Made by a program: the position numbers and the translations under genes
Assembly: GCA_030867875.1 (NCBI GenBank)
Contig: JAOWCC010001751.1
Coordinates: forward strand, 20,792,026 to 20,856,025
DNA: 64,000 nucleotides
Direction of reading: 5' to 3'
Source of the DNA: Actinernus sp. WN-2022
Taxonomy: Eukaryota; Cnidaria; Anthozoa; Actiniaria; Actinernidae
Part shown: positions 11,020 to 22,944 of the stretch, piece after piece
Position numbering within the stretch: position 1 is the first letter of the stretch
How the letters are laid out: the number at the start of each line of letters is the position of its first letter
The notes under the pieces: model-generated
What the model was told of the DNA's origin: nothing
The model's database searches: none
What the model saw: only the letters and a program-made list of their open reading frames with translations

Positions 11020-11589
11020 ATGGCATCACGTGTCAAGGCGGAAGTCACGTGGGTGCAATCCAAGAATTACAAAATGCCTCGATATCATGAACGGCCGGGG
11101 AACTGGTAACTATATACACGATGCTCGGAGAAACGTCGAGTATAAGTGTTTTATTATTTTCCCAATCCAATGCAATAATGTTTAAAAAGTTAGCAAGCAC
11201 GATATATCAAAGCCTGTTTTGTCGGCGCGGTCGTTGAACAGAGAACTGAATCGAATCAACTTGGCCATAATTTGTGCTGTCCATTAACAACCGAGTGAAT
11301 TCTGTTGGCTTGCTCGCTGTATACCAAAACTACAAACAGTAAGATGACCTGGCTGAAGAGAAATCTAGGTCTGAGTTTTCTAGATACCCGTAATCACCGT
11401 ATCTTGTGTGAGTTGCGACACTGTGTACATCTTGGTTATACAAATATTCAACACTAACATATTCAGGCAGAGAGTTAATCTATAACGACATTTTGATATG
11501 CCAAGGAACTGGAAAATCAACACAGTACGAGGTGAGGGAAATTTAAAGTACTGAGTTCATTGCTGTGTTCCCTAATCGATTAATCTACA
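11020..11589. other. No gene recognised
   Basis: No ORF with recognisable content. A shared genomic motif, GATCAAAGCCAGG(A/T)CCCGGCTA, follows at about 11622-11645; it recurs at 22360-22395 and 50255-50280. Confidence 0.45.
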
Positions 11590-12255
11590 CTAAATTTCTG
11601 ACGGACCTGAAACTGAAGGCTGATCAAAGCCAGGACCCGGCTACCAACATTGACCATAAATTATTCTGCAACTAAACAATGGCAGCCAACCTTGTTTTCA
11701 CTTGAAAAATACTGTGAATGATCTAAGGAACTGCATGGGGTGTACTTTATACACATGCATATATATTTTATGTTCTACACTGGAATGTACTTAGTATTAT
11801 GAATGCTAGGAACTGGAATGCAGTTTATACACATCTGAATAGCCATAGCTAGCTAATAGGGTTGATTTGTGTTCTACACTATTCACTAACTCCAATTATT
11901 GCTGTACACTGTATACCACACAGAAAAATGTGCTATGAATGCTCAAATGAATGCCATAACCATATAAAACACACATGTATACATATAGCCACATAAGCAT
12001 TGCATCCAATGATTTAATGTAACCGTGACAAAGATAATTACAATTTTATATCCAGATGCATTCCCTTGTATATTAAGTTATAAGTCAAGACATCAAAATG
12101 TTCACATTAGTTAAAAACAAGCATTTTTGACCAGGATTACTTACACCGTCAACATCATTGCAGCAATCTTTCAGCCTTTTGTGTTACCACAGTCCTCAGT
12201 TTCTCTTACAAAAATATGTCGAACGCACTTTGATAATCTACGATTACTACTAGTA
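11590..12255 (-). repeat. Interspersed repeat R1, copy 2
   Basis: Inverted relative of 515-1175, with matching segments in reversed order listed under copy 1. It is longer in the middle than copy 1, with extra AT-rich sequence at about 11740-12000. It ends just before the M1 MITE copy at 12269. Confidence 0.6.
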
Positions 12256-12268
12256 TTATGACGAATTG

Positions 12269-12584
12269 ACCTATATCATTATGACGTCACGGCTTGTTTA
12301 TGAGGGGGACAGAATCGACATGAACAATAGAATTTTGAACTAAATCTGCTCTGCTGAGGAAAATTTAACTTCGAATTGTCTGGTTTCCAAACATCAGCTG
12401 TATCAATGTTTATCATACAATATTTACCGTATTTGGTGGCTGTTACCGCTATTCTACGTTCTACAAAATGCATTTGATAGCGATTTCCTTTGTGTTGTCG
12501 CTGTTTTGTCTCGGCTCCCACGACCGTGATCCTTAGCGTTTAAACAATAGATTGTTTTGATTTGACGTCATAATGATATAGGGC
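12269..12584. mobile_element. MITE family M1, copy 2
   Basis: Ends ACCTATATCATTATGACGTCA (21-bp arm start) and its near complement ending TATAGGGC, flanked by AATTG on both sides (12264-12268 and 12585-12589). The interior is nearly identical to copy 1 at 2318-2632, implying recent activity. Confidence 0.82.
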
Positions 12585-12589
12585 AATTG

Positions 12590-14775
12590 CTATGTCATTT
12601 TGTGCCTGTGCTCGGTTAAATCGAGAAAAAAATTGATAAGAATCTCGTTCAAGGAACTACTACTGGGAAGAAATTCTCTCTGAATTCCAAATGAAAAGTG
12701 GGGCCAAACATATATGCAGGAAGTGCCTAGGAATTTTGAAGAAGAGAAGAGCGCTTATAAAGAATTTGCAGGAAACACACGAAACTCTTCTTCAGATATT
12801 GTGTAGTTCTTCAAAAAGAAAAGAGAGTGGCTGTGGGAGATGATCAACCAGAAGCAATATCAATAGCCTCAGACCAGTCGCTACGAGCGCGACTTCCAGT
12901 TAACCCTCTAGCTAACATGGTTCTCAAACTCACGAGTTCATCCAATCTTCAACTCCCTCGAGGAAAGAAAGATCTCCAAATCCCTTCCTTTGAAGGGATT
13001 ACGGAGGTCTGTGTACAGGCTAGCGAAGAAGGGAATTATTTTTTTGTCTTGCCGTTAACAATAGGAAATGAAAAATCTGAAAACTACAATGTTTATCGTC
13101 TCGTTTTTCTCGGCCAATGGAAATCGAGATACAGGGTAATCGTCGGGGTGCGTGGAGAGTTTTAACTTTTATGCAAAATTATGCTGGAACACGATTAACG
13201 ACAGTGTAGCACAGACGTCCCTTCCCGAGTTTTGAGGGCCCTGAGACGGACGACTGTACACAGGCTAATTACTCGGGCCAGGCCTTCGGCCGAGGCACGA
13301 GTCAGAATTCGCAAGTGTTTATCCTTTATTTTTTCATTTTTATTTTTTTTGTGTCGAGATTTTGCGGCGTCAACCAATCAGATTGCACCTTCTTTAGAAG
13401 TTCTTTTCGCCACCGTTCCAATCAGATTGCACTGTGCTGGTCACGTGAACCGGTGGACAACATTTCCAGGTTTTTCAAGATGGCGGCGAGTGGGAGTTTT
13501 GACTTAGCAAAACCTTTAATATCAGATGTTTGCCTTTTCTAGAGCTGAGAGGTGTTTCGCAGGCTTTGGACGGGAATTTATCACATATTATGCGACATGC
13601 TTTAAGCTAAGATACGTGACAGTCCGCTCTGCGATCAACACTGACTTGTAAATGTAAGTAGCCGCTAATCTGAACATGATAACCTTTATACCAATTGACT
13701 GTCGTTGTGTTGTTATTTATTGTTATTAACCTCTCGAAAGTATAGTAGAAATGACCCAATTTCTCAGTTCTCTGACTGACAAGGGCCTTTTAAAATATTA
13801 TATGCACATGTATTTAAATGTTTATAAATTCGGGAACGAAAATTTAGCATGCAGTGAGTATAAACTGAGTAAGTAACCGAAATGAAGATTTTTTCAAATG
13901 AACGATAAATGACTCTGATGTGGAAATCGCATATTTATCTGTGGCGTGTGATTCACACTGGTAAAAAACAATATTTCCTAAACACAAGACCAAGGGACAG
14001 TTACCACCTAACACAATTATGGACTTTTTATTTTGTTCTATTTCCCGGGTCTATTTACATCTGGCTTGTACCTCTTTGTATTTGGAGTGATTAGTATCTC
14101 TTGGTTCAGGCATTCAACAGTGTATTTAATGCTTTTTTTAGAACTGACATAATGATATTATGCATAGAGTAGTGTATTTATCATTATTGCAAGTTTATAA
14201 AATAAAATAAATTTGGTCCAGAACTGAGAGAGTATACTTAAAGTGTTTTCCATCTGAGGTCAGGTCCTGGCTTAAGATAACCCTAAGGTTACCTTGAGGA
14301 CCTACCTTCTCATCATTGTATTTCTTATTATGCCTTATTACTGGTATACATTTCCATCATCTTATGAGACAATAAGTGTAATTGTTGTTGTTGTTCCTCA
14401 GTTCTTGCCATCACCATCGCCACTTTCACTTGGTCATGATCAGGAGTACAAGTACTTTTAAGAATTATTTGGGAATGAAAATTAATCTTACTGCGACCCC
14501 GATGATAGAACAAAATGAGTGGACATTGCTTGTTTCTTTGTGGCCTGCCATTATAAGTTTCAGTCTCCTTCAAGATGTAGAAAATGAGCACTAGCACAGT
14601 GGCAGCTCACCAATACTAGAAAATGGTGGACTGTAGTTTACAACCTCAATCCAAAATATTGTATTGATAATTTAGCCTGAATTTCAGCCGTCTCCACTGG
14701 TTTGTTATTGAGAATTACAAATAGATGACTTTATTTCACATGTAGAACGACATTACCTAACGTATAACTATTCAC
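12590..14775. other. No gene recognised; fragments of dispersed repeats
   Basis: 13055-13135 (TTGCCGTTAACAATAGGAAATG ... CTCGGCCAATGG) recurs at 16712-16815. A short frame starts at an ATG at 13480 in TCAAGATGGCGGCGAGTGG, downstream of two CCAATCAGATTGCA (CCAAT-box-like) motifs at about 13373 and 13419. This looks promoter-like, but the frame closes after 20 codons and no downstream exon was recognised. The 113-codon plus frame at 12827-13165 covers repeat sequence and is not called. Confidence 0.4.
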
Positions 14776-14781
14776 AATCAA

Positions 14782-15289
14782 CAGGAACACCCAACGGTAA
14801 AACTTCATAAAAACAAACATTCTGATGTTTTTATAACAAATCAGATGTATTTAAACATATTTAAGGGAATTGTTTTTCAGCTGGCAGACGAACAGCTGTT
14901 CTGCAGCGCCAGCCAGCCTAAAGTTCATGAAGAATTTCTAAATTTCCCAGCTGAAATATTTAAGTGCAGAATTTGCCAGCAGCAAAAATATATTTTTATT
15001 TTAAGAATAAAAACCTGAGCTAACCTGCAGAATTCGGTATTTTAAAAAACCTGTGAAACAACAGGTACGTGCAGAATTTGCCAGCTGAGAAATATCGCTC
15101 TGTTATATTATTATTATGTAATTATATCGGACTGCAGAATTTACCAGCTGACAAATATCGCTCCGTTATATTATTATTTAGTATCAGACTGCAGAATTTG
15201 CCAGCCAAGAAATTCCAAAGTGCAGAATTTGCCAGCCGAGTGGCCCAGAAGAACAGTTATTTTGCAGAACAGTTCGTTGGGTGTTCCTG
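14782..15289. mobile_element. MITE with 15-bp ends and 6-bp target duplication
   Basis: Ends CAGGAACACCCAACG and CGTTGGGTGTTCCTG are perfect inverted repeats, flanked by AATCAA on both sides (14776-14781 and 15290-15295). The interior holds the minisatellite at 14960-15240. No transposase is present. Confidence 0.85.
14960..15240 (+). repeat. Internal tandem repeat of TGCAGAATTTGCCAGC
   Basis: Five copies of the core (near 14965, 15070, 15133, 15190 and 15222), the middle ones followed by AAATATCGCTC(T/C)GTTATATTATTATT, with a spacing of about 57-63 bp in the regular part. They lie within the MITE at 14782-15289. Confidence 0.75.
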
Positions 15290-15597
15290 AATCAATAGCA
15301 ACATTGTGGAATTTGTTGTTCTAAATTGCTTGATTTCTCATAGTCGTACTGCACCTGATATAATGCATCAAATTTGAGTGACTCGATATCGTGCAGACTA
15401 CTCAAATAACCATTGCACTTCAATCAACAACACCCATACCAAGTTTTTTTATAATTCTAACGACCCTCAAGGAACAATAATATTGAAAAGAAAGTAATAT
15501 TAAACTACAGAATTGAAGGAAATTGTGGCTGAAATGTACATGCACAGCATGTATATATGTGTGTATTGTGTGTGTATTATGGCTCTATCATTTCCAA

Positions 15598-15660
15598 CCA
15601 CCCCCCCCCCCTCCCCCGGCATACCATAACCCAAACCTAACCCCCCCCCCTCCCCCGGAA
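15598..15660 (+). repeat. Poly-C rich low-complexity tract
   Basis: Two runs of ten or more C followed by TCCCCCGG (15602-15618 and 15642-15658). The sequence could form i-motif or, on the other strand, G-quadruplex structure (inference). 15300-15590 shows no gene. Confidence 0.75.
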
Positions 15661-15840
15661 TACGTGGGGCATTTGCATATTGACATTTGACAGACAAGAG
15701 CATCAGTCGAGAGCATCAGTAGAGAACCAATTCTCTGGGTACTCTAGCACAAACCATGTTGACACAAAATTATGCTAGAACTCCATGCAGTACATGCTAT
15801 AGATGGCCCAAGTTAAGGCCACTTGTCCAAAACGAGTTCA

Positions 15841-15993
15841 ATAGATCTTTCCCGCATTCGATCGAACAATGGCACTAAGTCGAGATTGGGGTCAGACAAA
15901 AATACGGTAAATGTTAGTATAAAATGTCTACTCCAATCTCGACTTGGTGCCATTGTTCGTGAGCATTGAAGCGGAATGCGGAAAAGGTCTATT
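15841..15993. mobile_element. MITE-like foldback element
   Basis: Arms of about 60 bp. AATAGATCTTTCCCGCATTC at the left pairs with GAATGCGGAAAAGGTCTATT at the right, and CAATGGCACTAAGTCGAGAT with its near complement. The interior of about 30 bp is AT-rich. Confidence 0.75.
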
Positions 15994-15999
15994 CTATAC

Positions 16000-16995
16000 A
16001 TATATCATTCAGTTATACATACATTTAATATTAAGTAATTATTGGATGAGGTTGAGCATGATAGTAAAAATCATCAAGACAGAGGTCTTGATAATTTTCG
16101 CTATCATGCGAAAACCGAATTCAATAATTGATTAATATTGTACAGTTTAAGCAGACGTTTAAGCAAAAAGAAAGTTAGCGAAAACGAAGAAAAATTGCAA
16201 CGCTGTAAGTGGTCGTACTTTCTTATCATCGAGTGCTACCTAGAGATAATTGCTGGCGAGCCGCCTGGCGAGCCAGCATATAATCGCTGCAAGTTTGAAA
16301 GTACGTGGATGTCTGTTTGTTTGTCTGTTTGTTTTTCTGTATGTCCGGTTATTTATGAGTCAAGTCACGTGAGAAAGTGAGCACGTGAGCTAGCGTATAG
16401 CTAGCGAGCACGGAGGGTACAAAGTGCAGGTTGCAGGTTGACAAATGAAATAAATTTATGGGCATGACTTTTTGGCGACCTCGCTGGTTATGCAAGAACC
16501 CACAGTATACTTCGCAGCCATTATTTATGTCGTCACGCAGTTTTTCGTTTGCCGACGATTTATAAGGGCTTCAAACTCCGGCTTTCACATCTTATTATTT
16601 TGCTGAACTGCTCAGAATACCTTGAAATTACCGTTCAATAAATCTACCTTAATTTATCCTAAAGAAAGCTTTGATTTACACCCTGAAGATTTATTTTCTC
16701 TTCTTCGCCGTTCTCTTGCCGTTAACAATAGGAAATGGACAATCTACAATGATCTTCAATGATCTACAATGATCTACAATGTTTACCGTATCGTTTTTCT
16801 CGGCCAATGGAAATCCAGTTACCCTGGCGCATAAAGGTTTCTCTTGGCGACAGAAATGAGAAACCTTTCAATTCCAGGGAAATACGTACGTGTACCGTCC
16901 GTTGTGGTGGAGCCCATTGAGGCAAACAAAGCAGCAAATGACAACCCATTAGTTTGGACAAAGAATATCAGGGGTTAATCAAAAGTGAGCACGAG
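16000..16995. other. No gene recognised; repeat fragment at 16712-16815
   Basis: 16712-16815 matches 13055-13135 (see that entry), with a small internal triplication of ATGATCTACA at 16750-16780. GTTTGTTTGTCTGTTTG at about 16315 is a simple repeat. Confidence 0.45.
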
Positions 16996-17000
16996 GCCAA

Positions 17001-17372
17001 TAGACCAGTTCGCGGTAAATTCCGACATTTTGAAAGGGGTGCAAACATGGCGCGAAATACAGTGTTTGTATGGGAATCGATGAGAATCCGATTTCAAATA
17101 AAATCGAGTCAAATTCCGCGTGAAAATTTACAGACAATGTATGGAAAACTGAAAACACGATTGTACGTTTCCCAGCACAGCTACATCCCTCAAATTTCGA
17201 TATGTTAATCTTTTACCTGGTATCTTAAGTGTGTATCTGAAGAATATTTCATAAATTCGATTTTACGAATTTTATTTGGCATCGGATTCGCATCAATTCC
17301 CATACAAACACTGTATTTCGCACCATGTTTGCACCCCTTTCAAAATGTCGGAATTTACCGCGAACTGGTCTA
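17001..17372. mobile_element. Foldback MITE with about 90-bp arms
   Basis: TAGACCAGTTCGCGGTAAAT at the left and ATTTACCGCGAACTGGTCTA at the right are exact inverted repeats. The symmetry continues through CAAACATGG and GTATGGGAAT. The interior is non-coding. Confidence 0.85.
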
Positions 17373-18311
17373 TGGTTCATGAATACTTTCATTCATTCAA
17401 ATCGTGCTCTTATAATATTAGATGGGTATATGATGGCCTTGATACATGGCTTAGATTCTAATCAATTGCTACTATATTCGCTCGACAGCATGTCACTTTC
17501 AACTACTTCTGGCCAGTCCATATTCTAGCTTTTAGTGATATAATGTTTTGGGTCCCTCAGTGATCTGAGCACTATTGCAAGAATTGATGACAATGGTTGG
17601 TGATTAGAGTTTGTCCAAGTACTTATCCATGGGCGGAATCCCCTCAGACAGACCTTTCCTCTTTCTGGTATCCATGACTACACTACCAGGTTTGGAGGTT
17701 TCGTCATTCACATCACCAGGTAGGTTTTGCCAGTGGTCAAACACACACTGCGGGAACGCTTGCCCACCCAAAAGACCCATTCGAAAAATGGTGTCACCAA
17801 GCTTTGGTTGTAATGAAATGTTGGTACCAAAATAAGCACTGCCACTTCAGAGAACATGCAAAAATGAGTACGTTTGTAAAATTTAAGGAGCATAGTACCA
17901 AGTGTTGCGAAGTTACCGAGGTTCAAAATAAGAGAGTTTTGTATGAGATTCAGGACGTCAGGACTGACTAGCCTCGTTTTCATGTTTCTTCAGAGTTTCA
18001 AACGTGGATTGCTTTGAAAGGAGATATTCTTCTGTTATCAAAGAGCTACATGTTGCTAACATGAACTCGCTCTTTCATATAGGCTAGTTAATTCTTCAGA
18101 AAATATTGAATATCAACATTATGCAAATTAGCGGCAGCCATTTTTCGAATGGGTCTGTAAAATGTATAATAACCCAACTTCGTGCACAGATTACAGAATC
18201 CAAGCAGGTGATTGGCTAATGGTTAGGATGTACGGTTATATTTGTGCTTTTATATTGACAAATTATTCAGGCACTTGCTGACTCAATACGACGAACTCGG
18301 CCGCATCATAG
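17373..18311. other. No gene recognised
   Basis: Short frames on both strands at 17611-17983 overlap each other and carry no known domain. Confidence 0.45.
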
Positions 18312-18315
18312 TTGA

Positions 18316-18580
18316 TAGAGTGGAATGGTTATGAAACCCAGCGACCTTCTTTGTTATATGTCTTTGTTAGCTTTTTTCAACCACTACCCTGCACAAAACA
18401 CAATAGAAATTCCAATGTGTTAATCAATCAGCCAATAGAAACGTGTGAGTTCAGTCGTTCAGGGGACGCTAATGAACTATGACCCTGCACAATATTTTGT
18501 CTTGCCCCCTTCCAACATAAATCGCAGCGCCTTTGTTAGCCCCTTTGAAGTTTGCCGGGTTTCATAACCATTCCACTCTA
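18316..18580. mobile_element. MITE family M2 (TTAA target), copy 1
   Basis: 265 bp. Ends TAGAGTGGAATGGTTATGAA and TTCATAACCATTCCACTCTA are inverted repeats, flanked by TTGA (18312-18315, probably a mutated TTAA) and TTAA (18581-18584). The same element, exactly 265 bp and in the opposite orientation, is at 28650-28914. A TTAA target is typical of the piggyBac superfamily; assignment is by target only. Confidence 0.83.
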
Positions 18581-18584
18581 TTAA

Positions 18585-19339
18585 CTATGGCCGCATGCAG
18601 TATTCATTATTCATTCATCGTACAGTCAGCGCGTCTGTATTTGTCAATAAAACACAAACATAAAACTAGAATAAGCAATACGTATAGAAAAATCCTGCAA
18701 AAAGAAACAAAGTCTGCACCCAGATTCAGGTTTTTATTCTATTAATTCTCATTGCAGGCCAGGAGATGGAGTAAAAGAAAATATTTAAATATCAGATTAA
18801 CATTTTGACCATATGTTTCAGATGACGTTTAATATCAATAAACTATTCCTATTATTATTGCGTCCTCCCTTGACTCATGACGCATATTAATCAGTTGCCT
18901 ATCGGAACGGAACAAATATTCTTATTGTCTCCTATGATTGGTCAAAAGACAACTATCAAAATTACCCATTGTTCTTTATACACCCTGTTTTGTTTGTCTT
19001 AACGCCGATGAATAATTCAGTTATGCAAAGCTGTGGTTCTGCTGTGACAGAGCATTTTATAATGGACTTTTGCATTTCGACAGAGTTCAGGAAGGAACTT
19101 GAGCATTTTAGATTTTGAATGCCAGAAGAATTTCCAAGCGACTATAATAGCCCTGTCAGGTCTAGACCGACGAGTGAACAATTTTGCTTTGATATTGCCT
19201 TTCTTGAAAGCTGATTTCAAAGCTTTGTTGCCTGACATTTAACTGAAATCAGTCTGTTCGAGTTCAGTTCAAGCCTGTTCAAGTAGGAAATTCATGAGCA
19301 CTACAATACAAAGAAATAGACAATTAGATCTCGGCAATT
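18585..19339. promoter_or_regulatory. Upstream region of gene A
   Basis: This stretch lies just 5' of the gene A start and must hold its promoter if exon 1 is first. No TATA box at a convincing distance is seen. A palindromic GAGTTCAGTTCAAGCCTGTTCAAG cluster (GTTCRAG repeats) lies at 19259-19283. The minus frame at 19238-19017 (73 codons, basic) is unrecognised. Confidence 0.3.
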
Positions 19340-19665
19340 ATGGGGAAGACATTCAGCCGAGCTGGCAGAACTGGCAGTAATTTCAATCCAGATCTTCACG
19401 GTTCACCGTCAAGTCCCAGTGTGTACAGTGCTAGCTGTTCTCCGGAGGAAAACTCTCTCTCTAGTAGTGGCAACACGGTTCCAGAGAGTATTCCCAATAC
19501 AAATGACAACAACCGAGAGACGGCTAACTCGGATTACAGTAAATATAACACACCGATATACACGACGACAGAACATCGTAACAGTAAGGAAGTCAACTCT
19601 AAATCCTGCAATCGCGCATCAGCGTCTTCGCAGGAAGAAACTGGTCTGAATACCTCGCTTGACAG
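19340..19665 (+). CDS. Gene A, exon 1 (MGKTFSRAG...)
   Basis: The ATG in GCAATTATGGGG opens 108 codons plus two bases of a split codon. The donor is GACAG|GTAGGT; intron phase 2. The protein segment is Ser/Asn/Thr-rich and looks disordered, with no hydrophobic stretch and no known domain. The start MGKTFS fits a loose MGxxxS myristoylation pattern (inference; Lys3 is not ideal). Without splicing the frame closes at the TAG at 19667, inside the donor, which supports a true exon end. Both acceptors near 26162 and 26171 fit this phase. Exon C at 3888-3662 has the same start pattern, end pattern, donor and phase. Confidence 0.6.
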
Positions 19666-20924
19666 GTAGGTATAAATTATATTTTCGTCATGAAGTGTAT
19701 ACTTAGAAATGTCAGTAACTTGTGTAACAGAAACGTCAGAGTGAGTTGAGAGTGAAAGTCGGGTTAATATTCTTGCTACGTCATATCCAACCTTGCTTTA
19801 CCGCTTTGTTGTCAAAAGGACTGTGTATTCAATTAAAACAGGAATGAACAAAATCAGTAAGAAAATCAACAACAGCAATAATAAAATTTAAATAGAGAAC
19901 TTGTATTGCCAAGTTGTCTATCAGTGCAATTGCAATTGTTCCGGTGGCATTCACAGAGTTTAGACATTATCATGAAATATTAATAAAACAACTATGCAGT
20001 ATGTGAAAAGCTCTTGACGAAGACGTAAGAAATTAATTCAGCCCATAATGATAAAAGCAACAAAATAATAGTTTACCCTCGGCCTCCTTTAGCAGCCATT
20101 TGCTACACATATCGACAGTTATAGGAGGCTAGCATTAAAAGGCCTAAGCGAATATCCAATGTATTTTTTAATAAATCCTCAAAACCCGCAGTTTAATATT
20201 TTTCATCTAAAGGTAATATATGTTAAATTGCTTCGTGATGGGTGATATAGTTGTATACGTATTGCAACGGATCGAGGCTGCCGGACTCTTCGTTACTTCG
20301 GTACTTCGGTTGCGAGTCGTTCTATCAGATCTCCGTGGAAGACAGTCAACATAATCATACAAAAGTCGGGATCATAAAATCATATATTAAAACATTTGAA
20401 CAGTCGGCTGAACAATTCATTTCAGACGAAACAGTAGCAACAATTTCTTGGTAAAAACGGCGATGATACATACGATAATAATGAAATACGTATGTATCAA
20501 TCTATTTTTTGAGAAGGGGTACAAGAAGATAGTTTTATCAATATTTTAACCTTACGAAATCGAGTTATTTTAACCATATGTAAATGTTTTTTTTATATAT
20601 TACATTCCTATTTTCTTATTCGTCTCTGCAACATGGCTTTCTTGTAAACTGAACAGTTTCATACTTTAGTGTTATCTACGTATGTAACTGATGATTTTCC
20701 ATGTATAAATAAGGATGTATGTATGTATGTATTTCACGGCTATTTAATTCATGATTTGGCTCAGCATTTCTCGTTTCGATCGGTGCGTCATTGTTCGTCA
20801 GTGGAATGATAATTTTTCTTACTTTAGCACCATGTTTTATTTTCAAATTGATTTGGTCAAGTATTTATACGGTTGCCATTAACGCCGAAATGACTAACGG
20901 CTGTTTTCCATATCGACGTAAAGG

Positions 20925-21075
20925 CATCGCAAACAGTCGCAAACAGTCGCAAACAGTTTGCGATAGCTTGATTGCAAGCTATCGCAGACGGTCGCAAAAA
21001 ATACGTAAAGATAGAACCAGTTCTATATTTTCGTATTGTTTGCGATCCGTCTGCGACCCATCGCAAAATAAGTCC
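20925..21075. repeat. Short foldback with AGTCGCAAAC repeats
   Basis: CGCAAACAGT is repeated three times and then mirrored: GATAGCTTGATTGCAAGCTATC forms a hairpin, and CGCAGACGGTCGC pairs with GCGATCCGTCTGCG further on. Probably a small MITE. Confidence 0.6.
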
Positions 21076-21331
21076 GATCTGTAAAAAAAATTGTAATTAA
21101 CGAGGTTCAAACTGCTAAAAAATACTAAAGCGCAAGAGAACAAAAGACAACGTAATCGCATACCAGAACTTCGCGACTATAAATAGACACCATCTACTGT
21201 GTTAGGGGCCAACACAAGGGCACAGCTGGAACACTCCTGTGTAATATACTCCTGACAGAAATAAGCTTTATAAGAAGTAATGTAAGCAAATAGATGGTTT
21301 GCACTCAATCCCCAGCTGAGATTCAAATGAC

Positions 21332-21441
21332 AAAGGGCATGGCGGCCATGTTGGTGTACAGAACAAAATAAGCTAGCGAAGAATCTATTGTTAACTGTAC
21401 ACCAACATGGCGGCTATGACGTAAAGTGCAAAGGGTCTATT
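21332..21441. mobile_element. MITE family M3, copy 1
   Basis: CATGGCGGCCATGTTGGTGTACA at the left is mirrored by TGTACACCAACATGGCGGCTATG at the right around AATCTATTGTT. A second copy is at 30151-30263. Confidence 0.7.
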
Positions 21442-21570
21442 AGAGAACAGAATCCACGTAGCAACCAGACAGACAGCGATTGTTTATTGGCACTTTGTAA
21501 AAAGACTTTTACATGAGTGGAAGTCCAATAATAATAATAGACTGAATAAAAACGAAAAGCTAGCTAAGTA

Positions 21571-22112
21571 AGGGGCCGTCGACTTATTCGAAATGCCCCG
21601 CTTAACGCACAACGGACGTTTAGGGGGGAGGGGGTAAGGGCATGGACGTTAGTGTGGGGCATTTAGAACAAACACTTTTTCATCAATAGAAGTACACTTT
21701 TTAATCAAACGTTTCTAGTCAGCTAGATCTACATTAGAGCGCAATTTCTGTTGAATTTCCCGGAAATTTCAACAAGGTCTTTTGATTAGAAGTATCATGA
21801 AATACCTCAAACCTCCAGGTAAGTGAAACTCCGTTTTATAGTCGTGTTCGAATGAGTATTTTAGTCAATATCCGAAATGAGCTCGTACGGGAATTCAAGG
21901 TACTGACTGACTGTACAGTTGCAGCTATTAAAGCTTTAAGCTTGTTTTATACTTTGTTTATAAGTGAACTCCCGTGTATTTCATTACTGTTTTTCCTGAC
22001 CTAAAAAAAAGAATAAAACAATGGGTGGACGTTAAGGGGGAGGGGGGGAGGGGTCTGACCTTAACGTCCGTTGTGCGTTAAGCGGGGCATTTCGAATATG
22101 TCGACGGCCCCT
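21571..22112. mobile_element. 542-bp foldback MITE
   Basis: Inverted ends start AGGGGCCGTCGAC and run through ATTCGAAATGCCCCGCTTAA and CGCACAACGGACGTT (about 45 bp, one mismatch block). G-rich runs (GGGGGGAGGGGG) lie inside each arm. No coding content. Confidence 0.85.
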
Positions 22113-22529
22113 AAGGCAGTGCCTTTTTTCTCTTTTGGAAGCAATCATAAATATATTTCGAAATAGTTTTCATTAATTTTCTTGGTGGCCTAGCCTAAAT
22201 TGTTTGTCAGCAGTTAGGTGTTGAAATTGGAGGTTGTTCTGTTCTCTCAGATCTTTAGTCAATTGCCTTTTTAGGTCGGTGTAAAATCAATTGCCTATTT
22301 AGGTCAGTGTAAAATCGACCATAGACCAGTTTAAGGTTCACGCTTAATTCCAATTCGATCTGTGGATTAGCCGGGACCTGGCTTTGATCAATCCCAATTG
22401 CAATGGTTGTTTTTGGTCTCGTTAGAAATTCAGAGTTTTTTTCAGAGCAGTTGTACAGATCCTTTGTTTATTTGGCAAGCAGGCAAATGTTTGATAAGCG
22501 CATGAACCGTAAACATACGCAGACGCAGT

Positions 22530-22850
22530 AATGCATTTCATCATTAGCGGTACTTGTTCTTATCTCACACCTGTGAGTAGAACCAGTACTGCTAATGATA
22601 AATACGGCACTGCGTCTGCGTATGTTGCTTGTTTTTATTTCACACCTGTGAGTAGAACAAGTACTACTAATGATAAATATCTGCGTATGTTGTTTGTTCC
22701 TATCTCACCTCTGTGAGTAGAACGAGTACTGCTAACGGATAAATACGACACTGCGTCTGCGTATGTTGCTTGTTTTTATTTCACACCTGTGAGTAGAACA
22801 AGTACTACTAATATTAAATACGGCACTTCGTCTGCGTATGTTGCCAAATA
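22530..22850 (+). repeat. Tandem repeat, four copies of about 60-85 bp
   Basis: Each unit contains ATCTCAC(A)CCTGTGAGTAGAAC, AGTACT(G/A)CTAA and GATAAATA, and most also GCGTCTGCGTATGTTG. CACCTGTGAG is itself a near palindrome. Units 2 and 4 are more alike than neighbours, suggesting duplication of a dimer. Confidence 0.8.
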
Positions 22851-22862
22851 GGCCTTTTGCAG

Positions 22863-22930
22863 GAAACAGTCACGTGCTGACATAATACAGTCACGTGCTG
22901 ATATAATACACTCACGTGCTGACATAATAC
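22863..22930 (+). repeat. Three 23-bp units with CACGTG E-boxes
   Basis: CAGTCACGTGCTGACATAATA is repeated three times in tandem, each with one CACGTG bHLH-type E-box. It lies in gene A's intron; a regulatory role is possible but unproven. Confidence 0.75.
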
Positions 22931-22944
22931 TTCGTTAACGAATG

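Noticed and set aside
12827..13165. 112-codon plus frame as a gene
   Set aside because: Its second half is a dispersed repeat also present at 16712-16815, and no domain or splice signal supports it.
13480..13542. Start of a gene at AAGATGGCGGCGAGTGG with CCAAT boxes upstream
   Set aside because: The frame stops after 20 codons, and no donor or downstream exon could be supported; ATGGCGGC-type motifs are frequent in repeats here.
19017..19238. Basic 73-codon minus frame upstream of gene A
   Set aside because: No family recognised, no promoter or splice evidence; kept only as a note.
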